Below, piece by piece: positions 53,901-64,000 of a stretch of DNA of 64,000 bases; positions within the stretch are counted from its first letter, which is position 1; the number at the start of each line of letters is the position of its first letter. The DNA comes from an uncultured Clostridia bacterium. GTDB lineage: Bacteria; Bacillota; Clostridia; Christensenellales; UBA1242. Location: the NCBI GenBank assembly GCA_944384535.1, contig CALWTS010000022.1, positions 35,023-99,022 on the forward strand. The letters are read 5' to 3'. Under the pieces are notes generated by a model. The model ran no database searches. It had not been told where the DNA came from and worked only from the letters and a program-made list of their open reading frames with translations. The position numbers and the translations under genes were made by a program.

Positions 53901-56900
53901 AATATCTTTCAATATAAATCCACTATTAGAATAAATATTATATCCAGTTGTTATTTCATTATCATAAACTTTTTGAGTTTCTGGATGTTGAGAGTTAGTA
54001 TAAGATAATGCATCTGTTCTTACATTTGCGTCATTTTCATCATATGAGTCAATTACGTAAACTAAATACACACACATATTTTTAGCATAATCCAATTCAA
54101 CAACTTCATAATAACCACTCACAAAATCAGAAGGTGATGAAATTGATAAATCCCAATAAATTGAAGAAGAAAAAGATGCTTTATCCACTTGGATATAAGA
54201 TTCATCGAGATTTGGTATTTGTTTAAAGTAAATACTTTGTGTGTCATATGGAAAAGCTGAAGAATTTGTCAAAGTTTCTTTTAACGTAGTTGTAAAGAAC
54301 TCTTTAGTAACATTGTAACTGTAATATTTAAAGTTACCTGTGTTAATAGAATATGAGTAACTTAATAATGATAAGTCAGTTGATGCGTTAACAGCTTGTT
54401 CTTCATTTTTGTAATTAAAGTATCTTCTCATATAGATTTGTTGATAATTTTTTGTAAAAGCTTTATTAGTCGCATTTTCTGTATTTGTCATTAAGTTTTG
54501 CAAATTTTGAGTAGGAGCAGACCTGTCGAAGTAAATTGTTTTTGTAATACGTTTGTAATAATTTGAATTAAAACCTTCATACTGCATAGTAATTTGAAGG
54601 TAACTATTATTTGCAGTAATCAAACTAGATGTGTCAATTTCAAAATATCTAGTATTATTTCCATCTTTTACTTCGCTTCTAGCAACCGTTTGTGGAAAAC
54701 TTTTGATTTGTATCATTGATTCGTCAATTTTTGCTTGATATTGAGAAGTAGGATTTTCCCATTGAATAGTTAAAAAATCAGAATTTGTGTAATAAGTGTC
54801 TTTTGAGGTGGTAGAAGATAGGATGTAACCATCAGAACCAATAATATCAAATGATGGTTCCTCTGATAAAATTTCAAATCCAAATTTATAAAAATCGTAG
54901 AAATAACTTTCATTACCTATATTATTAGCTTGATAGATTGTAACAACATATGTACCTTCTTGGTAAAAATATTGTGTTGGATTTGTACCATCAGCAATAT
55001 GTCCTTCGTCTGATTGATATATATTTAAGAATCCATTTGTTGTCGTACCATTTGAGCAATATGTTGTTACATTGCCAGTTGATGTTGGGGTGAATTGAAT
55101 TTCTGCAAAAATTTCATATTCAGCAATAGTTACATAATTATTTAGATATTCGTATGCTTTTTGTTCAGTATTAAATGTTTGGACTACAATTCCTTCAACA
55201 ATAACATCAAAATAATTGTTTTCATTTTTTTCAACTCTTGCATTACCATAATATGAAAGATTATTATTATTAAATACAGAATATTCTTTTCCATTATTTT
55301 TGTTAACCGAAGACTGTGTATGGGTAGTATATTTGTATTTTGGAATATATAACGACATAGGTAACTTATTTCCTGAAACAGAAAAAGATTCAAATGTTTC
55401 ATCTCCAAAAGAATCTTTTGTATAGAAAGAACCATTGTTTAATCCTGTATCAGCACTAATTGAAGGGAAAGATATTTCTATAGCAGAATTATTTTCACCG
55501 CTGTACATACTTAAAATAATATCTCCACCAACGATACTTTCTAATGTTGAATTTTGATTATCATCTTTTACAGATTCCAAACTTGAAATTAGATTAAAGT
55601 CATCAACAACAAAGGTTATTGTTCTTCTAAAATAGTCATACTGATCGGTTATATCACCTTTAATATAAGTTCTTTCAATGACATACCTTCCAGCTTTTGG
55701 AGTCTCAGAGGAACCTAATATAATTTCAAAATCTTTTATTTTACCAGGGTCTATTATGTTATTATCAGATTTTTTGTAAATAACAGTTGTTGATTCTATA
55801 GTTTCTGAAATATCGTAATAAAAGTATGTTACGTCTCCTATTTTTTTGGGATTTACTTCATAAGGGTAGTAGTATAACATAATACTATCAACCACAGAGC
55901 CATTTTCAGGGAATGGAACATAGTATAATGTAATTTTTTCGTCAGCATTAATAGGTGTATAGTATGCAAATTTATAAGAAAGATTTGTTTGTGAGTAATC
56001 TTCTCCTTCTATAGAGTTTACATCATGAGTATAATATGTAACACCATCTTTTTCGTAAGAGTATAATTCTCCAGTAAGATTAAAACCAGCCACGTCAATG
56101 ATGCCTCCATCATCAAAATTTATAGATAATTTTGAAGCATCTGATGTAACATTAAAACTTAGATAAGAACTTGAATAATTTTTGTAATTAGTTTCTTCAT
56201 CTTTAGTAAATTGAGTGTTTGATTGATCTCTTAACAAAATCTTATAAGTACCTTCTAAAGCTTTGTTGTTTTCATCTATAAAGGTTATTTTATAATTTGA
56301 ACCATTATATGGAGAGTAACTTGAATTAGGTTGTGTATCTTTAATATAAACCTTATCATTTATTGGTATAATAAGATAAGTTCCGTTGTAACTTTCAATT
56401 CCTGCATTTATTTCACCATTCACAGCAAAAGCACCCAATCCAGAAATTGATTGTATATCACTATTTTTTAATGAATTAAAGAAATTATTTAATGTTTCCT
56501 GTAATTTGATTTGAGCATTTTTAACATCTACTCCATACTGATAGGAAGTTATTGATTGATAAGCCGTTGGGTTTTCTATATATATTGCTTTATTATCAGA
56601 CCATTCGATTGAAATAGTTGTGTTTTCTTCAGGTATAGATATAATTTCGCTATTAGACATTAATTTTCTAACAACTGACCTTCCTTGTATTGTCTGAACA
56701 AAAATAGGACTAGACGAATCTAATAAAAATATTTCAAAAGCAGAGTTTCCTGCTTGATCATAAATTTCTAGAATATAAAAACCATCATTTGATTTTACAT
56801 AAGTTGCATTTATTGTGTTTGCAAATGAAATAGAATTTTTATATTCTGACCAATTAGAAGAATTGTTTAAATTTAATTTATAAGAAACTGGTAAGGTAGA

Positions 56901-59279
56901 AGATAACTGTATGAGATAAGTTAAAAGATTTGAAAGTTGATCTGAATTAGTTTGAGCAGTGTAATAATTGATATTTTCCATAGGAATATACTTTACAAAA
57001 CCATAAGTTGCTGCATTACTCTTTTTTTCAGACCAAGAGAATATCATTGGTTGATTCGTGCTATAAGATGAGAAAGATTCTCCTATTTTATATTCAGTAG
57101 AAGTAGATAAAGAAACATTTCTAGCAGTTATGTTTTGAATTTCACTTGTGTCAATTGTAAAAGTTCTCGAACTAGGTTTTTCCGTATTGTTTGTTGTAAT
57201 TTTTATAGTGAAAATCGCATTAGCAATTGAACTTGTTTTTTCAATTAAAATACCTTGTTTTCCTGCTACTTTGCTGTTGTACAAATCATTGTCTTGTGCT
57301 TCTTCAAATGTTTGGTAGGTGATTCCGTAACTAGTTAAATTTTTTATATCAACATCTTGAAAGAAATAAGAACCAGTTTGATAATTTAATGCTGATAATG
57401 TTATTTGAACTTTAGCATCATACATATTATTTTCTGAATCATTTAAAATATATACATTTTTATTAGTAAAACCATTAGTGTATATTTCATTAAAATTTTC
57501 ATCCAAAACAGTTACAGTAGGAACAGTATTTGTCACTTGAAAGAAAAATATTTGATAATGGCAAAAAGCACTTTGTAAGGTTCCGCTTGTAGACATATAA
57601 TCACCAAAATTATATTGAATTATATAAAGGTATGTGCCAGGAGAGTTTTGGTTAAAGCCACTAAATTCTGTATTATTATTATTTGTTATGAATTCTCCAT
57701 CATCATCAGTTGAAAGTGTATAAATTTTACTAAAGCTAGATAAAAGAGTTACATTGTTAATAAATTTTATAGGTGTTTGATTAGTTGAAACTGGTTTTAT
57801 ATTATTGTTATTAATGTATTCTAAAGATTTCTCTCGCAAATTTTCCAAATTAAAGTTTGATGACTGAGAAACTACTGGTTGTTTATAAACAGAATTGTCA
57901 TCGGAAATTAGAGAATTAGTGATTTTACTTGTAATATCAGCAGAATTTGAGTAAGTTGCTGTAGTATAATCAATATTTTTTAAATCAACAGATTCAGGTT
58001 GGTTTGTTAAAGAGTTAATGTTGGAGTAATCTGAATATGCAGATTTGAAACCATAAAGATAAAGTCTCTGATTTTTATTGTTAAATACGGAAGAAGAAGA
58101 TAATTCTTCTAAAGGTATTTTATAAGTGATTTCGTTGTTATTTGATGCAACTTTATAGAGATAAGTAAATGAAAAATCATAACAACCTAATTCATAGAAA
58201 ACTATAGAAGCCTGGTCATTAGAGATGATATTTGTTTGTATAACATAATCTTCTTTGGATATTTCATTTCCGTTTTCATCTAGTTGCTTAAAAGATTTAT
58301 TATTGTATTCTAATGTAATTGAAGATGTGTTTTGTTCAATATCTGTATAGTTTATTTTAATTTGATAAATATTAGGATTAAATTTAATTGTAGGAAGTGA
58401 GTTATCAATATTTCCACAACTGAAATTATAAAAATAATATCTTGAATATGAATTTGTAGTAGGGAGAACTGTTTGTTGGAGATTTGAAGATATTGTTAGA
58501 TTAGGTAAACCTGTTGTGGAGTTAAAATATGTGTTAGCGTTAAATATCATAAAAGTATAGTAAATTGTTTTTTCAGAAGATGTGAATGTTAATCCACCAT
58601 TATCTGTATAATATTCTAGGAAAGGAATAGCAAGAGTGTAGCATCCTTCTTTATTTAAAGTAATGGTGTTTTTATCTATTTCTTCTGTACCAAATTTAAT
58701 CGAATCTAAACTAGTATCTAACTTAAAATTAATATCTAGTTGTTGAGGTGTAAAATTATATGTAGTTACAACACTATTTTCAGTTGATTTTGCATAATTG
58801 CTTATGTTTTGTAATTGCATTAGGTTAGTGCCAGTCATACCTTGTGATATTTGTGCATTTGTTAAATTATAATAAAGTGAAAGTGAATTTTGAAAATCAA
58901 AGTAATAAAAGTTTTGTTGATCTGATAAATCTGCTGAATCATTATCACCAGAAAAATAAGCATAGTTTGTATTAGAATCTTGTCCAGGTGTGGTATTTGG
59001 AATATTTATTATTTTATTTCCTATCTTAATGTTTTTGTTTCCACCGGTTTGAAAAAGGTAAATAGTATTTCCAACATTTCCAACAGAAGAACCACTATCT
59101 GTGGATGTATTAACTATAAAATATTCAGGTAAAGAATTTGATATTGTTTCATATTCCTGAAGACTAGCCTGTGAGGATAGAAATTGTTTATCATTAAAAA
59201 TAGAAATTCCAAAGACCAAAATGCCTATCATCATAAAGGAAAGTATTAATGAATTAAAAATTTTTTTCACTTTATTCAT
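50916..59279 (-). CDS. Giant cell-surface protein with N- and C-terminal membrane anchors, 2787 residues
   Basis: A very large Ser/Thr/Asn/Tyr-rich protein. Residues 1-35 are a signal peptide or signal anchor (basic start, then [21 protein letters not shown]). The C-terminus has one hydrophobic helix ([20 protein letters not shown]) followed by the basic tail RKRQKIK, so it should stay anchored with the bulk outside. Between them are many beta-sandwich-like units containing YxxxIYD-type strands and phrases such as [14 protein letters not shown] and YEIVELDYA, suggesting tandem Ig-like adhesin domains. No LPXTG. AAGAGG upstream of the ATG. I do not recognise a family. It ends at a terminator back to back with that of rplA. 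Confidence 0.88.
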   Translation of the reverse strand: MNKVKKIFNSLILSFMMIGILVFGISIFNDKQFLSSQASLQEYETISNSLPEYFIVNTSTDSGSSVGNVGNTIYLFQTGGNKNIKIGNKIINIPNTTPGQDSNTNYAYFSGDNDSADLSDQQNFYYFDFQNSLSLYYNLTNAQISQGMTGTNLMQLQNISNYAKSTENSVVTTYNFTPQQLDINFKLDTSLDSIKFGTEEIDKNTITLNKEGCYTLAIPFLEYYTDNGGLTFTSSEKTIYYTFMIFNANTYFNSTTGLPNLTISSNLQQTVLPTTNSYSRYYFYNFSCGNIDNSLPTIKFNPNIYQIKINYTDIEQNTSSITLEYNNKSFKQLDENGNEISKEDYVIQTNIISNDQASIVFYELGCYDFSFTYLYKVASNNNEITYKIPLEELSSSSVFNNKNQRLYLYGFKSAYSDYSNINSLTNQPESVDLKNIDYTTATYSNSADITSKITNSLISDDNSVYKQPVVSQSSNFNLENLREKSLEYINNNNIKPVSTNQTPIKFINNVTLLSSFSKIYTLSTDDDGEFITNNNNTEFSGFNQNSPGTYLYIIQYNFGDYMSTSGTLQSAFCHYQIFFFQVTNTVPTVTVLDENFNEIYTNGFTNKNVYILNDSENNMYDAKVQITLSALNYQTGSYFFQDVDIKNLTSYGITYQTFEEAQDNDLYNSKVAGKQGILIEKTSSIANAIFTIKITTNNTEKPSSRTFTIDTSEIQNITARNVSLSTSTEYKIGESFSSYSTNQPMIFSWSEKKSNAATYGFVKYIPMENINYYTAQTNSDQLSNLLTYLIQLSSTLPVSYKLNLNNSSNWSEYKNSISFANTINATYVKSNDGFYILEIYDQAGNSAFEIFLLDSSSPIFVQTIQGRSVVRKLMSNSEIISIPEENTTISIEWSDNKAIYIENPTAYQSITSYQYGVDVKNAQIKLQETLNNFFNSLKNSDIQSISGLGAFAVNGEINAGIESYNGTYLIIPINDKVYIKDTQPNSSYSPYNGSNYKITFIDENNKALEGTYKILLRDQSNTQFTKDEETNYKNYSSSYLSFNVTSDASKLSINFDDGGIIDVAGFNLTGELYSYEKDGVTYYTHDVNSIEGEDYSQTNLSYKFAYYTPINADEKITLYYVPFPENGSVVDSIMLYYYPYEVNPKKIGDVTYFYYDISETIESTTVIYKKSDNNIIDPGKIKDFEIILGSSETPKAGRYVIERTYIKGDITDQYDYFRRTITFVVDDFNLISSLESVKDDNQNSTLESIVGGDIILSMYSGENNSAIEISFPSISADTGLNNGSFYTKDSFGDETFESFSVSGNKLPMSLYIPKYKYTTHTQSSVNKNNGKEYSVFNNNNLSYYGNARVEKNENNYFDVIVEGIVVQTFNTEQKAYEYLNNYVTIAEYEIFAEIQFTPTSTGNVTTYCSNGTTTNGFLNIYQSDEGHIADGTNPTQYFYQEGTYVVTIYQANNIGNESYFYDFYKFGFEILSEEPSFDIIGSDGYILSSTTSKDTYYTNSDFLTIQWENPTSQYQAKIDESMIQIKSFPQTVARSEVKDGNNTRYFEIDTSSLITANNSYLQITMQYEGFNSNYYKRITKTIYFDRSAPTQNLQNLMTNTENATNKAFTKNYQQIYMRRYFNYKNEEQAVNASTDLSLLSYSYSINTGNFKYYSYNVTKEFFTTTLKETLTNSSAFPYDTQSIYFKQIPNLDESYIQVDKASFSSSIYWDLSISSPSDFVSGYYEVVELDYAKNMCVYLVYVIDSYDENDANVRTDALSYTNSQHPETQKVYDNEITTGYNIYSNSGFILKDINYKSDPWQLFYLKISNQSEIRYMKSPWLSSNYVYKVIFNSSGTQFEQVTLSSLFENVESSSTKHSITLSDRTIGTNQKIYLSIMDASLNVEKVEDPSKTSAILNISVPSLDQYQSTTTSYIFPTSITIYQFDSTSTEADKWKIIMIANQDPYGTWTPIQDFINNSYISFTTLPNNTTLQIAINLGANASQKVKYEITDNFRNTTTLIQLANETSYVEVTGNSTIYQISESDGSITYLSDQTINYSYNTLLYKVQIFNKDGNDVTSLIEKSENTLNNIYIYKFNPPNNLNWDEYYKIVIRDNESENIIKTINIRLYNKLPSISNSLNDLPNGGIIFNDKNQKPIDDIGNITSMTVDFYGVPYTSSAQTITTYSQNVSIFLSNGASLAYEGNFHYQDGYSFSTYLSRDNGLTWELISGEETSTSGFTISGSGEYLILVKYDSNSIFTNLCRIYQITILDSSTSYYYIAVDGNSVSKSNITFTDNMGYEYETNYIVSVNYLTDKNNRLTITPNEELNVKIDFISASSTGTEVWVEVYYYSCSESVGYFTIIYIEETNNIVNQFIYETASGFTSSIKSESTVTIVAEKDDTYFDKLKLSFTAYYGIEQNKINIEVLKLFNGKYVTIYPQVYNNGDVSYVYIEKAGTYRVSLYDSCTPANVQKFKNSNYLDIIFLNSVPFIITTTDNDGNQIITEPIQNAVYNNSVKLSLTNLSIYYQRYPEISVLKNGLTYSSASSSNSSGYILTNNEYTFTEPGFYTIKFSATSTTNISIREEEFNFTIINKNESRYAYEFTNYSNYYVKQVIRNGIDITDDLVQISNFDKILINNKQYLSELIISYLDEKTGSGRYVVTISPNNSAYINTIGSTFSFEFWINMQTPPILVSIPEGSSTTDNISITFNLQNYYNAVGDSYIKIANNYFYYTSDTIPTMSETQTLNITSTGVYFIQIYSTSGHLLHSYKVEKTEPLNAFAVIAIIFGVIAVGAIIGITVGLRKRQKIK

Positions 59280-59553
59280 AATTACACCTCTTAAAACTAT
59301 TTATTCAATTATGATTTTACCATACAGAAAAAAAAAAACAAAATGAATTTAATAAAATATATACAAAATATAACTAGTATATATATATTAATATACTCTT
59401 ATTTAAAAAAAATAAACAAAAGAAATATGTGTGAAGAAAAATAAAAAAAATAAAATGTTCTTATGTTTTTTAGAGTTAAACATATAAAATCTTTATCACC
59501 AACAATTTAGCAAAAAATAAAGTATTGTCATATAAATTAAAGAGGTGTGATTT

Positions 59554-60618
59554 ATGAAAAAAATTTCTTTATGTATGATAGTAAAAAATGAAGAAAAAAA
59601 TTTAGATAATTGTTTAGGTAATGCCAGTGAATATGCTGATGAAATTATTATTGTAGATACAGGTTCAACAGATGATACGAAAAAGATTGCAAAAAAGTAT
59701 ACAGACAAAATTTATGATTTTGAATGGGACTATGATTTTTCTAAAGCAAGAAATTATTCGTTTGACAAAGCAAATTTTGAGTACATAATGTGGTTAGATG
59801 CTGATGATATTATATTAAATGACAGCATAGAGAATATAAAAAAATGGAAACTTGAAAATGCGGAGGAAGATGTTTTAATGTGCAAATATATAACATCTTT
59901 TGATGAAAATTTAAAACCTTTATTTCAATATTTTCGAGAAAGAATTTTAAAAAACACTGCAAATTTAAGATGGAAGGATCCAGTTCATGAGTGTATAACT
60001 CCACAAGGAAAAGTTGTGTTTAGAGATGATATAATGATATACCACAATAAATCAAAAAAAGAAGAAACCGGAAGAAATTTAAATATCTATTTAAAAATGA
60101 AAAATAATAATATTAAATTTAGTCCAAGACAACAATTTTATTACGCAAGAGAATTATATTTCAACAATAAAATTGATGAAGCAATTCACGAGTTTTCTAA
60201 GTTCATAACAGAAGATAAGGGGTGGGTAGAAAATAACATTGATGCTTGTTTACATCTTGCAAAATGTTATATATTAAAAAACCAGAATGATAATGCTTTA
60301 TTATCTTTGTTTGGTTCATTTCGCTATGGTGTTCCAAGGGGAGAAGTTTTATATGAAATAGGTAATGTTTTTATCAATAAAAATGATTACAAAACGGCAA
60401 TTTATTGGTTTAAAAAAGCTTTAGAAAGTGAAAAAAGTATACAGAGTGGGGCATTTATAAATGAAGATTGTTACGGCTTTTTACCAGCATTACAATTGTG
60501 TATGTGTTTTTATAAAATAGGTGATATAAATCAATCTTATCATTATCATCAAATTGCAAAAATGTTAAAACCAAATGATAAAAGAGTGTTGTTTAATGAT
60601 GAATTTTTTAAAAAATAA
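59554..60618 (+). CDS. GT2 family glycosyltransferase with TPR-like C-terminus
   Basis: The first ~190 residues are a GT-A domain: SLCMIVKNEEKNLDNCL, VDTGSTDDT and the metal-binding LDADD (residues 81-85), with KDPVHE later. The C-terminal part (about 200-350) has helical repeats with TPR-like spacing (YEIGNVFINKNDYKTAIYWF). Such proteins transfer sugars to lipids or proteins; SunS-like peptide S-glycosyltransferases share this layout, but no peptide substrate gene is nearby. AGAGGTG supports the start, the same site type as the divergent surface gene. A promoter cannot be placed with confidence in the AT-rich gap 59280-59553. Confidence 0.85.
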   Translation: MKKISLCMIVKNEEKNLDNCLGNASEYADEIIIVDTGSTDDTKKIAKKYTDKIYDFEWDYDFSKARNYSFDKANFEYIMWLDADDIILNDSIENIKKWKLENAEEDVLMCKYITSFDENLKPLFQYFRERILKNTANLRWKDPVHECITPQGKVVFRDDIMIYHNKSKKEETGRNLNIYLKMKNNNIKFSPRQQFYYARELYFNNKIDEAIHEFSKFITEDKGWVENNIDACLHLAKCYILKNQNDNALLSLFGSFRYGVPRGEVLYEIGNVFINKNDYKTAIYWFKKALESEKSIQSGAFINEDCYGFLPALQLCMCFYKIGDINQSYHYHQIAKMLKPNDKRVLFNDEFFKK

Positions 60619-60645
60619 AAAAAGCTATGAATAAATAGCTTTTTA
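60619..60645. terminator. Bidirectional intrinsic terminator
   Basis: AAAAAGCTAT (60619-60628), 6-nt loop, ATAGCTTTTT (60635-60644); overlaps the convergent stop codons. Confidence 0.85.
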
Positions 60646-61572
60646 TCTTAATTTAAAATTATCAAATTCATGTAATTTTTTAGTCATTAATTTTAAAAAT
60701 TTTTTACGTTTAACTGAGACTGTCATTAAAATGTGTCCTTTTTTATTAAAAGTAACGAAAGTTTTACCGGGCTCGTCTTTAGTGTCAACTTCAATTTCAA
60801 TTTTTTTACATTTAAAAAGTCTAGGATTAGTTAAAAATAAATATGCACATGTGTCATTAGTAGCAATTCGTTTATCTTCATATCCTCTTTCCCAATATGT
60901 TTTATACATTTGATAAATAAAATTACCTACTTCGTTCATATCTCTCATTTGATAAACGTAATCCTCTGTTAAATAAGCCTTATTTCTTCCCATATCAGAA
61001 GGAACCATAACAAGGGGAATATTACTCTTTGTTACAATTTCAAAAGCTTCTGGATCTGATGAAATATTAAACGAAACATGCTTTGGAAATCCAGGTACTC
61101 CATAAGGAGCAGCTCCCATAAATATTATTTTTGGAATTTTTTTGATGATATCAGGATGTTTTGTTAAAAGAGTTGCAATATTTGTATGTGGACCAAAAAT
61201 GAAAGGAATGATGTCGCCATCTCCTTCATTAAGAACTCTATACATAGCTTCAACTGCATCTTCTTTTAATAAGTTATCTTTATTTACAGTTTTTGGGGGA
61301 ATGTACCCGCCCATTCCTTCTTTAGAATGTACTATTTCTGCAGTTGGACTAATTCTATATAAAGCCTTGCTAGCACCTTTTGCAACAGGATATTTTAAAT
61401 TAAATTTATCAAGAAGGTGTAACAAATTTCTAGTACCTGTATTTACTTTAACATTTCCAGATACAGTTGTAAGAAGTTTTATATCAAGTTTTTTATCAAA
61501 TAATGCAAATATTAGACAAGCAGAATCATCAACTCCTGGATCTGTATCAATTATAATTTTATATTTTTTCAT
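60643..61572 (-). CDS. Nucleoside hydrolase (IunH-type)
   Basis: Nucleoside hydrolases cleave the N-glycosidic bond of ribonucleosides for salvage. The calcium-binding signature DTDPGVDD (9-16) is complete, and the FGPHTNIATLL and NISSDPEAFEIV blocks and a C-terminal NDTCAYLFL region are present. Length 309. AAAGGA supports the start. Specificity (purine or uridine) cannot be told. Confidence 0.94.
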   Translation of the reverse strand: MKKYKIIIDTDPGVDDSACLIFALFDKKLDIKLLTTVSGNVKVNTGTRNLLHLLDKFNLKYPVAKGASKALYRISPTAEIVHSKEGMGGYIPPKTVNKDNLLKEDAVEAMYRVLNEGDGDIIPFIFGPHTNIATLLTKHPDIIKKIPKIIFMGAAPYGVPGFPKHVSFNISSDPEAFEIVTKSNIPLVMVPSDMGRNKAYLTEDYVYQMRDMNEVGNFIYQMYKTYWERGYEDKRIATNDTCAYLFLTNPRLFKCKKIEIEVDTKDEPGKTFVTFNKKGHILMTVSVKRKKFLKLMTKKLHEFDNFKLR

Positions 61573-61659
61573 ACCGTAATTTCCTTTTGTAGCGTAATAT
61601 CATATAAAACATATTATATGCCAAAATCCATAAAAAGACAAATGTTTTATCTAATTTCG

Positions 61660-61688
61660 TTGTTTTTTGTTTGTAAATATGCTAAAAT
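61660..61688 (+). promoter_or_regulatory. Extended -10 promoter of tRNA-Ser
   Basis: TTGTTT (61660-61665), 17 nt, TAAAAT (61683-61688) with TG one base before it; tRNA begins 10 nt after. Confidence 0.75.
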
Positions 61689-61697
61689 TAATTAAAT

Positions 61698-61788
61698 GAA
61701 GATGTACCGAAGAGGTCGTAACGGGACGCACTCGAAATGCGTTTGTCGGGAAACTGGCACGTGGGTTCGAATCCCACCATCTTCGCCA
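61698..61788 (+). tRNA. tRNA-Ser (anticodon CGA)
   Basis: 91 nt with the long variable arm of class II tRNA. Acceptor GAAGATG/CATCTTC, discriminator G, encoded CCA. The anticodon stem ACGCA/TGCGT surrounds CTCGAAA, giving anticodon CGA. The T-arm has GTGGGTTCGAATCCCAC. No terminator follows: the next gene's binding site begins within the CCA end, so the tRNA and that mRNA may be one primary transcript. Confidence 0.97.
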
Positions 61789-61802
61789 AGAGGTATTTTA
61801 GT

Positions 61803-62678
61803 ATGATGGAAGAAAGATATTTTTTTATAACACCTGAAAAAGCAAGAGAATTAATAGAACATTCTAAACAAATTAAAACTTTTAAAGCTGGAGGTAATTC
61901 TAGGGCTTTTATTGTTGGAAATTTTGTTGTTTTAGAAGCTAATATTCACACGAAAGATTTATCTTTATACAAAGATAAAAAACCATTAGATGTTATTATT
62001 CAAAAATTACATAAATTAAAGCAACAGGGAGTATCTGTGGTTCCAATTTTAGGCTATTGTTATAATTTGGAAGAAGAAAGGGACTATGGGGACAATACTT
62101 ACAACGAAGGTTACATAATTCAAGAAAAAGCACAAGGGCAAGAACTTTGGGATTATGATAAAATGTTAGGATATAAAGGTAATTTAAGTGATAAGAGTAA
62201 AAAATATATAATAGAACGAATAAGACTTCTTGCAGATGCACCACAGGAACATTACGATAAATTTGTATTAGATTATATTGCTATAGAGAAAGAAAATATT
62301 ATGATTGATCCATCAAAAACAACAAACTTTTTTTATGACCCTAAAGTTGGATTTAGTTTTATAGATTTAAACCATGAGACAAAATCTAAAAAAGAACACG
62401 AGCTAAAAGATATTTGTTTTATTCGACATTGCTTAATTGTGTGTTTAAGTTCTTTAAGACAAAAAGAATTATATACTGAAGAAGAATTAAAACAAATAGA
62501 AGAATGTAATTTAATGATATTTAAAAAATGTAAAAGTGCTTTAATCAAAGTTGGTTATTCTGAGAGATTTATCGAAGAAGCACTATCTGCTAAAAGAATA
62601 GATAGAAATTTTTTTAGCGAATATTTAATTTTAGGATATAATTTTTTTCAAAATAGTAATGAGCAAGGAGTATATTAA
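61803..62678 (+). CDS. Kinase-fold protein of unknown function
   Basis: The 291-residue protein looks like a protein-kinase or aminoglycoside-phosphotransferase-like fold: a glycine-containing GGNSRAFIVGNFVVLEANI (strand-loop-strand), a hinge-like GYIIQEKAQGQELWDYD, an HYDKFVLDYIAIEKENIMID region and FSFIDLNH near the metal-binding position. I do not recognise the subfamily. Start chosen at the ATG at 61803, with AAGAGG (61788-61793) that begins in the tRNA CCA end; the frame further upstream only reads through the tRNA. It is followed by ppa at 4 nt, probably in the same transcript. Confidence 0.7.
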   Translation: MMEERYFFITPEKARELIEHSKQIKTFKAGGNSRAFIVGNFVVLEANIHTKDLSLYKDKKPLDVIIQKLHKLKQQGVSVVPILGYCYNLEEERDYGDNTYNEGYIIQEKAQGQELWDYDKMLGYKGNLSDKSKKYIIERIRLLADAPQEHYDKFVLDYIAIEKENIMIDPSKTTNFFYDPKVGFSFIDLNHETKSKKEHELKDICFIRHCLIVCLSSLRQKELYTEEELKQIEECNLMIFKKCKSALIKVGYSERFIEEALSAKRIDRNFFSEYLILGYNFFQNSNEQGVY

Positions 62679-62682
62679 TTTT

Positions 62683-63213
62683 ATGAATATTTGGAAAGAT
62701 ATTAATGAAAAAAGGATAAAACCAGATGATTTTATAGTTTGTATTGAAATTAAACAGGGCGATAAAACGAAATATGAACTTGATAAAGAAACAGGCTTTT
62801 TAATGATGGATAGAGTCTTGTATACAAGTACAAATTATCCAATGAATTATGGTTTTATACCACTAACTTTAAGTGAAGATAATGATCCTCTTGATGTGTT
62901 TGTTCTTTGCAGTCAACCTTTAGATAGATTATGTCTTGTGCGATGCTTTCCAATTGGAGTCGTAACTATGAAAGATAGAGAAGAGGAAGATGAAAAAATT
63001 ATTGCTATTCCATTTGGAGATCCTCAGTATAATACATATAAAGACATATCACAACTACCTAAACATACTTTTGATGAGCTTGAACATTTTTTAAAAGTTT
63101 ATAAACAATTAGAAGACAAAGAAGTTAAAGTCGAAGCACTCCAAGGATATGAAAATGCTATTGAGGTTATAAGAAAAAATATAAAAAGATATCAAGATTT
63201 TTGTATAAAATAA
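62683..63213 (+). CDS. ppa: Inorganic pyrophosphatase, family I
   Basis: Hydrolyses pyrophosphate to two phosphates. Family I pattern: KYELDKETGFLMMDR, YPMNYGFIP and the metal-binding DNDPLDVFVL block, then VEALQGYENA. From the ATG at 62683 it is 176 residues, the size of the E. coli enzyme, and starts MNIWKDI as related proteins do. An upstream in-frame ATG at 62659 overlaps the kinase-like gene; AAGGAG at 62665-62670 serves the later start. A terminator follows. Confidence 0.95.
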   Translation: MNIWKDINEKRIKPDDFIVCIEIKQGDKTKYELDKETGFLMMDRVLYTSTNYPMNYGFIPLTLSEDNDPLDVFVLCSQPLDRLCLVRCFPIGVVTMKDREEEDEKIIAIPFGDPQYNTYKDISQLPKHTFDELEHFLKVYKQLEDKEVKVEALQGYENAIEVIRKNIKRYQDFCIK

Positions 63214-63240
63214 AAATGTATGGTTTTCCATACATTTTTT
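63212..63240. terminator. Bidirectional intrinsic terminator
   Basis: AAAAATGTATGG (63212-63223), TTTT loop, CCATACATTTTT (63228-63239); between ppa and the collagen-like gene. Confidence 0.92.
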
Positions 63241-63242
63241 AT

Positions 63243-64000
<758 letters not shown>

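Noticed and set aside
61737-61802. Extended start of the kinase-like gene reading through tRNA-Ser
   Set aside because: The frame translates tRNA sequence; the ATG at 61803 has a binding site.

Overview
The window is a low-GC, Gram-positive-type bacterial chromosome segment. Coding is dense and very AT-rich, most genes have AGGAG-type ribosome binding sites, and sigma-A-like promoters (TTGACA, 17 bp, TATAAT, often with an extended TGn) recur. The gene content (sigH, rlmB and mini-RNase III together; HelD; mini-III; rpmG-secE-nusG-rplK-rplA; alanine racemase) points to Bacillota, probably an uncultured gut-type clostridial or bacilli-like lineage. UGA is used as a stop. I see no insertion sequence, prophage, CRISPR array or rRNA, so this looks like core chromosome with accessory genes placed singly.

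Layout. 1-9.7 kb: end of a secreted-type protein, tRNA-Arg, rnhB, a 1271-residue helicase-nuclease of possible anti-phage type, a ZIP metal transporter, alr and small membrane proteins. 9.7-17.9 kb: a CofE-like ligase, a DUF2188 protein, an M16-type peptidase, then a leftward block of tmk, a diaminopentanoate-dehydrogenase-like gene, uvrC and hisS. 17.9-18.3 kb: a gene-free AT-rich stretch with two exact TTATCCACA DnaA boxes in a 20-bp direct repeat. 18.3-25.4 kb: helD, gyrA, a MazG-like gene and gyrB, all leftward. 25.6-30.8 kb: GtrA-like protein, a C39-type peptidase split by a one-base shift, two membrane proteins, initiator tRNA, a zeta-toxin-like kinase and an ABC exporter whose leader holds a 27-codon ORF and an attenuator. 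31-38 kb: a flippase-HAD fusion, metG, sigH, rlmB, mrnC, ychF. 38-44.8 kb: a giant 2249-residue helical protein. 45-50.8 kb: secA, an orphan HicB-like gene, rpmG-secE-nusG-rplK-rplA. 50.9-59.3 kb: a 2787-residue surface protein. 59.5-64 kb: glycosyltransferase with TPR, nucleoside hydrolase, tRNA-Ser, a kinase-like protein, inorganic pyrophosphatase and a collagen-like protein running off the right edge.

Functional themes. Information processing dominates (gyrase, RNase HII, UvrC, HelD, SigH, MetG, HisS, RlmB, mini-III, SecA/SecE/NusG, L33/L11/L1). The surface is served by two giant proteins, a collagen-like protein, GtrA and flippase-like membrane proteins. The most distinctive observations are (1) a leader-peptide attenuator in front of the ABC exporter whose antiterminator, terminator and ribosome binding site can all be drawn from the sequence; (2) convergent gene pairs whose stop codons lie in palindromic terminators, so both proteins end in the same residues; (3) several genes whose -10 box lies 6-7 nt before the start codon, implying leaderless mRNAs; (4) a MazG-like gene between gyrB and gyrA; (5) two very large proteins flanking the secA to rplA cluster.
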